DNA of 64,000 bases, taken from assembly GCF_028769735.1 (NCBI RefSeq), contig NC_088171.1:128171533-128235532 (forward strand). Direction: 5' to 3'. Made by a program: the position numbers and the translations under genes. The DNA is from Zonotrichia leucophrys gambelii. Its lineage: Eukaryota; Chordata; Aves; Passeriformes; Passerellidae. How positions within the stretch are numbered: position 1 is the stretch's first letter; each line of letters begins with the position of its first letter. The notes under the pieces are model-generated. The model searched no databases. It had not been told where the DNA came from and was given only the letters and a program-made list of their open reading frames with translations. Below, in pieces: positions 59,619 to 64,000 of this stretch.

Positions 59619-62191
59619 TATTGATTACAGACCAGATGTGCTGATACAAATTTGGCAATGCATTTGGTGTATCCTACCAAATACGGAATAACTTAAACTT
59701 CTTTACATATGCTGACCTTTAAGAAATAAATTTTACTTCTCCAGCCAGTAAGATGTCCCATCCAAGAGGATCTAAATATATCATACTTTCCAAAGATCCC
59801 TCAGATATGAGTTTCATTATCTTCCATGTACAATTTAGGCTGTTACCTAAAGAGTAAATAACTGAAACCAAAAGGTGAGAGGTGTATAATTGATATCAAC
59901 CTGAAGATAATTTTGTTCATCTACAAAACCACTTATGAGCATAGGTCTGTGAATAATCTTCTCAATTTTGATCAGTTTTGCCAGGATTATACAATGCTTG
60001 CTATTTGTATTTCAGAATCTGGCTACTTTTTGCTGCATATTTAGTTAATGATAATGCTAGAAAAGCAAGAAAGCTTGGACATGAATATAGAAAACATTAT
60101 ATGAACTCATAATTTGAGTTTTTTCCTAAAAGAGTTTGCAATCTGGATGCTACAGTAGATAAAATCTTCAGGCTGCAGCATAGGAAGAAATGGCACCAAA
60201 TTTACACTATCCCAAGTAAATCAGCAGCAAAAACTTCCTGCCATCTGGATAATCTCCATCAGCATAGAATATTTCAAATGTACCAGCAAATAACATCCTA
60301 CAAATCTTTTCATATGTTTCTATATTAAGAGAGAGTTAGTATCAACTTCCTTTTCACTTGTTATTTCAGTTATTTCAGACTGGTGTATTGAAGTAAGGAT
60401 TATGATTTCCTCAGTGGAAGGGACACTGAAATGTGTGCCTCTTTCTTTATCTCCTTGTATTAGCTTTTTAAAATAAAAACCAGCACCAATATAATTCAAA
60501 GAATTCTATTCTTTTCCAAGGGTCCTAGCAGTCCTCATTGTTAGTGATAACCTAAGGACTCACCTAAGGACAAAGGTGTTTCTCTAGTTTAGAGAAGAAA
60601 AGAGTCTCTTAACTAGAGAGAAAGGGAAAAAAAACAACTCCCAGTGGTTCATGCTGAGTGACATAATATGTTTACTTAGCACAATGGACCCAGTATTTTA
60701 GCCCCAGCTCAGGTACTGGAAACTACATCAGTGCTGGGTCTGGCCAGGCTAAAAAGCTTTGCAGGAAGTCACTTGTTTGCCTGGAGTTAGCTCAGGTATT
60801 TGCAACCCTACTGTGCTGTGTGGCCATGATATGCACCAGGAGTCATCTCATTTCACTTCTGCATACCAAAACTAGGAGTCTAGTCTAAACCAGCTGCCTA
60901 GGCTGCCTCTGTACACAATGGACAAAAATTTGAAACAACATGACTGCAATGCCAGAGTACCAACTATAGCAAATGAATGAGTTTTCAGTCCCAGAGGAGT
61001 TGACAGCCAATGCCAACTGAAAATAGAAAGCCTATGGACTCCCACAGGAACTACACACAGCCAAAAAAATATCAGAACCAAAAATGACAGAAGAAGATGA
61101 CAGAACCCCAAAAATCTGACTCAGCTGGTGACTGCAAGCTGTGTAAAAGGGCTTCTCAAACGTTTTTGGACTAGTAAAGACACATCCTTCCTCCATAAAT
61201 TTCAGCTAAACAGTACATAGGCTATTTCAAACAGGAGCTAAGAAATATTCCCCTTCTTTTGGAGTGATTTTTTCACGAACTCTGGGTTTTCAGAACCTTA
61301 AGAATCAAGCCAATAATTCTTTGCTTATTTCTTTCCTTCTATCCTGCTTCTTCTGTTTCAGAAAAAATACACATTTTGTTAATTAAAATTCCTTTTTTTT
61401 TCTGTATGAACACTGGCTATTGTTACTTTCTAAAATAATCCTTTGTGGATTTAACAAATGTCAGGATTCTGCACCAGCATTCTTGTTTAGAGAGCTCTTC
61501 AAAATTCAATTAGAATAGAAGCAACCCACTAAGTTGAGCAAATTAGTTATTTGAATACTTTTTTTACATCTGCCTATTATGCACTGCATTAAAAGTAGTT
61601 GACTCTTTTCTTAATTTTGTAATGCAACTTCTTAGTTAATGTTTGAATGAAGTTTAGTTAATAAACTTTAAACTTTCTCTATAGCTATCCTTATTCAGTC
61701 TGTCCATGTATAATAATCTTAATATCTTTTTATTTAGTTTGGGGAATATCTTTAGATTCAGGGTCATTTAATACACAGATGACTTCAGTTCTGTATGCAT
61801 GGAAAGAGAGAAGAATGTTCTCCAAGAATGAATGTGACAAATGAGCATATGAGAACATTTTTTTCCCTGTAAATATTTAGAGAACATTTTAAATTTTAAT
61901 TTAAGCCTTATTTTAATCTATGAAATGTCATATATAGCCAAAAGGTACAGACTGCACAGCTAAACTCTACTAAAGACACCTCCTGTCAGCGTGTACCCAT
62001 GCAAATATGTAGCTACTCCATGAACCTCTCTAGATGATCACTAAATTTGAGGTTTCATAAACGTGTGTCAGGTAAGCACAGCAATCAGTTGAGTTATGCA
62101 CCTATTTGATTTAAAATAATTTATAATTAAGGTAAGATCATAGTTAGAATATTGTTTGTAGGAGAAATATATTATTGAGCAGTAGTAAAGA

Positions 62192-62222
62192 TAAAAAGCT
62201 TAATGAAATGTTAAGCTTTTTA
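62192..62222. repeat. Perfect 12-bp hairpin with 7-base loop
   Basis: The arm TAAAAAGCTTAA, loop TGAAATG and exact reverse-complement arm. Confidence 0.95.
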
Positions 62223-64000
62223 ACTGGGATGATGAAAACCAGCTTTGATATTAATTACTTAGACTTTTGCCAAAAGCCAACCAAAATTTATGAGATGAGG
62301 ACTTCAGAGTGAGGAAAGAGATGTGACTTTAAAGACCTGAATCTACCATGCTAGATAAGTCACACAAACTTCTGGTTTCCAAAATCCACACAATCTAGCA
62401 GTCAGACTGCTTTTTTCAAGTCCCAGACCAGAGACAAATATGAACAAAACATAAGAAAATCAAAATGGCCCTAGCAGGAAAAAAAAAAAAAAGATCCAAT
62501 TATTCAGTATCCTTTGTCAGCATGGCTAATACCAAAGCTTAAAAAATATATGTAAGAAAAGAAAAGTATAGGAAAGAACACCTTTATTTTGCTGACTGCT
62601 GATTTAGAGGCTGAGTTAGACCTCTTTGTATTTAATCGCCATTGCTAGATCAAACCCAGCTCACTGGTCTGATCTCTTTTTGAGCCAGTATATACATCAG
62701 GTCCATGCAGTATCCTATAGAATGGGTTCCTTAGTCTAAATTTGTGCTGTGAATTACTTCCTCTGGTAATTGTCTGCAATGCTCTAGTTCTTGCATTGTG
62801 GAAGCAATAAATAAATCATTCTGTAGTCACCTTTTTCACAGTATCCCTGACTTTACAGGCCTCAAATGTCTCCTTCAGTCATTTTTTTCCTGTACTGAAA
62901 AAATCCTGTTTCACATTCTTCATCATCCCTGCTGCAATCTCTTCCTACTTTCTTTAGCTCTGTGTCCTTTCTGAAGCTGTGGGGCCATTACATGTGCATA
63001 CATCAGAATAATTATATTTTCTCTGCTGCTTTGTGATATTATTTTCGCAACAATTGTAACTTCATATTTTGGGGGAAAGAAAGCACATAGGAATTTGAGT
63101 GTGGAGACAAAACAGAGGGGAAAAACATTAAACCACATCTTCAGTTTGAGATGACTAAATAAGAAGTGAACTCTCTCATTTTTAAAAAACTTTTAAGCTG
63201 TAAAGAATGATGAAAATATTTCTTTTCTGTTTTGGAAAGGCTTGACACAAAAAAATCTCTGTTCAGACAGTGAGCAAACTCTGAGTGCTTGAACTCAGGG
63301 ATCCATGCCTCTTTCAGCACACAGTATTTGACTCAGGTCCTATGCTTACTTCATATTGCATCCAGCATGACTGAAGTGTATCAGATAGATAATCCCATTT
63401 CAAGTCCATGTATAATTGACAGAGAGAAAACTATAAACTCAGACCATTTTACAAAATGAAACTATAGATAAAAATGGGAAACCTTTTGCCTTCCTAAATA
63501 GGAAAGTCTTTGAGTGTAACTAGAATTTTGTGATGGGATTAAGAAAAATAAGTGGCTAAATTGTTGCCAAACAACTAAAGAGATCTATGAGTAGCCAGCA
63601 ATCATGTCTGGAGAGAGAAATGTTAGGTGATGATCATATATAAGTGAATGATAAAACAAAAGCATTTGCTTCCTAGGGTGCACCCCAAGAAATTACAAAA
63701 ATCCAAATGGAAACTGGAAAACACTGTAAAACACAGGAAAATACCTCGGTCTGTGGTTTGACATAGATTGTGCAATTAATTTCTACATCAGATTAGGAAA
63801 AATCACTGATCCTCAGTGTCAAATTTCAGTTGGAAGGGGAAAAAAATTACCATTCATGCAGTTCAGGATAGACAGATAAAAATGAATTAAAAGAATGACT
63901 GTAGTCAGCTACCCAGGAAATCTGCGGCCCAAATAACATAAAGGAACCTGTGGACAAAATCCCTAATGCCTCCAGAGGGATGGTGATCATAGTGAAATGT

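Larger units (their letters stand above)
50781..64000 (-). other. Upstream of the gamma promoter; probable intron of long RIMS2 transcripts
   Basis: No recognisable exon was found on either strand. It contains antisense CR1 copies at about 55334-55690 and 58668-59000, an AAT microsatellite at 52413-52431, a perfect palindrome at 59591-59618, a hairpin at 62192-62222 and an unassigned frame at 53305-53601. The intron assignment rests on known RIMS2 architecture, where alpha and beta transcripts start far upstream of gamma. Confidence 0.6.

Noticed and set aside
1..64000. CRISPR arrays, operons, tRNA or rRNA genes
   Set aside because: None seen. The sequence is vertebrate nuclear DNA and its repeats are CR1, LTR-like and microsatellite.

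Overview
The window looks like vertebrate nuclear DNA from a bird, most probably a songbird (the second part is inference). It is AT-rich, gene-poor and intron-rich. It carries many truncated CR1 LINE copies with the typical avian 3' tail, one LTR-like block resembling passerine endogenous-retrovirus LTRs, and one sharp CpG island. There are no operons, CRISPR arrays or other prokaryotic features. Nearly all long open frames are chance or repeat-derived.

The one gene I can support is the 3' part of RIMS2 on the minus strand. Six exons join in frame with canonical splice sites: 50008-50137, 36908-37049, 35468-35580, 34622-34723, 33525-33664 and 32852-33070. They encode a 281-residue protein matching the short RIM2-gamma isoform: a gamma-specific N-terminus, a linker and the C-terminal C2B domain. 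The first exon sits in a CpG island at about 49.9-50.78 kb, the likely internal gamma promoter. The last five exons should also be the shared 3' exons of the long RIM2 alpha and beta scaffolds, so 50.8-64 kb is probably intron of the long transcripts. A likely 2.7 kb 3' UTR runs down to a poly(A) signal at 30136-30141.

Layout: 1-30 kb is intergenic DNA downstream of RIMS2, with CR1 copies at 2.9, 9.1-9.6, 10.4-11.2, 15.6, 23.7-24.2 and 27.0-27.5 kb, an LTR-like block at about 21.07-21.75 kb and a long AAAAG array at 20.1 kb. 30.1-50.5 kb is RIMS2 (3' UTR, six exons, introns, CR1 pieces at 34.5 and 47 kb). 50.8-64 kb is probable RIMS2 intron with CR1 pieces at 55.3 and 58.7 kb.

I did not find a clearly undescribed system. 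The items most worth checking are a perfect 28-bp palindrome at 59591-59618, several long perfect hairpins (one with a GAAA loop inside the LTR-like block), a nested CR1 insertion, and an unexplained hydrophobic minus-strand frame at 1839-2198, about where synteny predicts the next gene.
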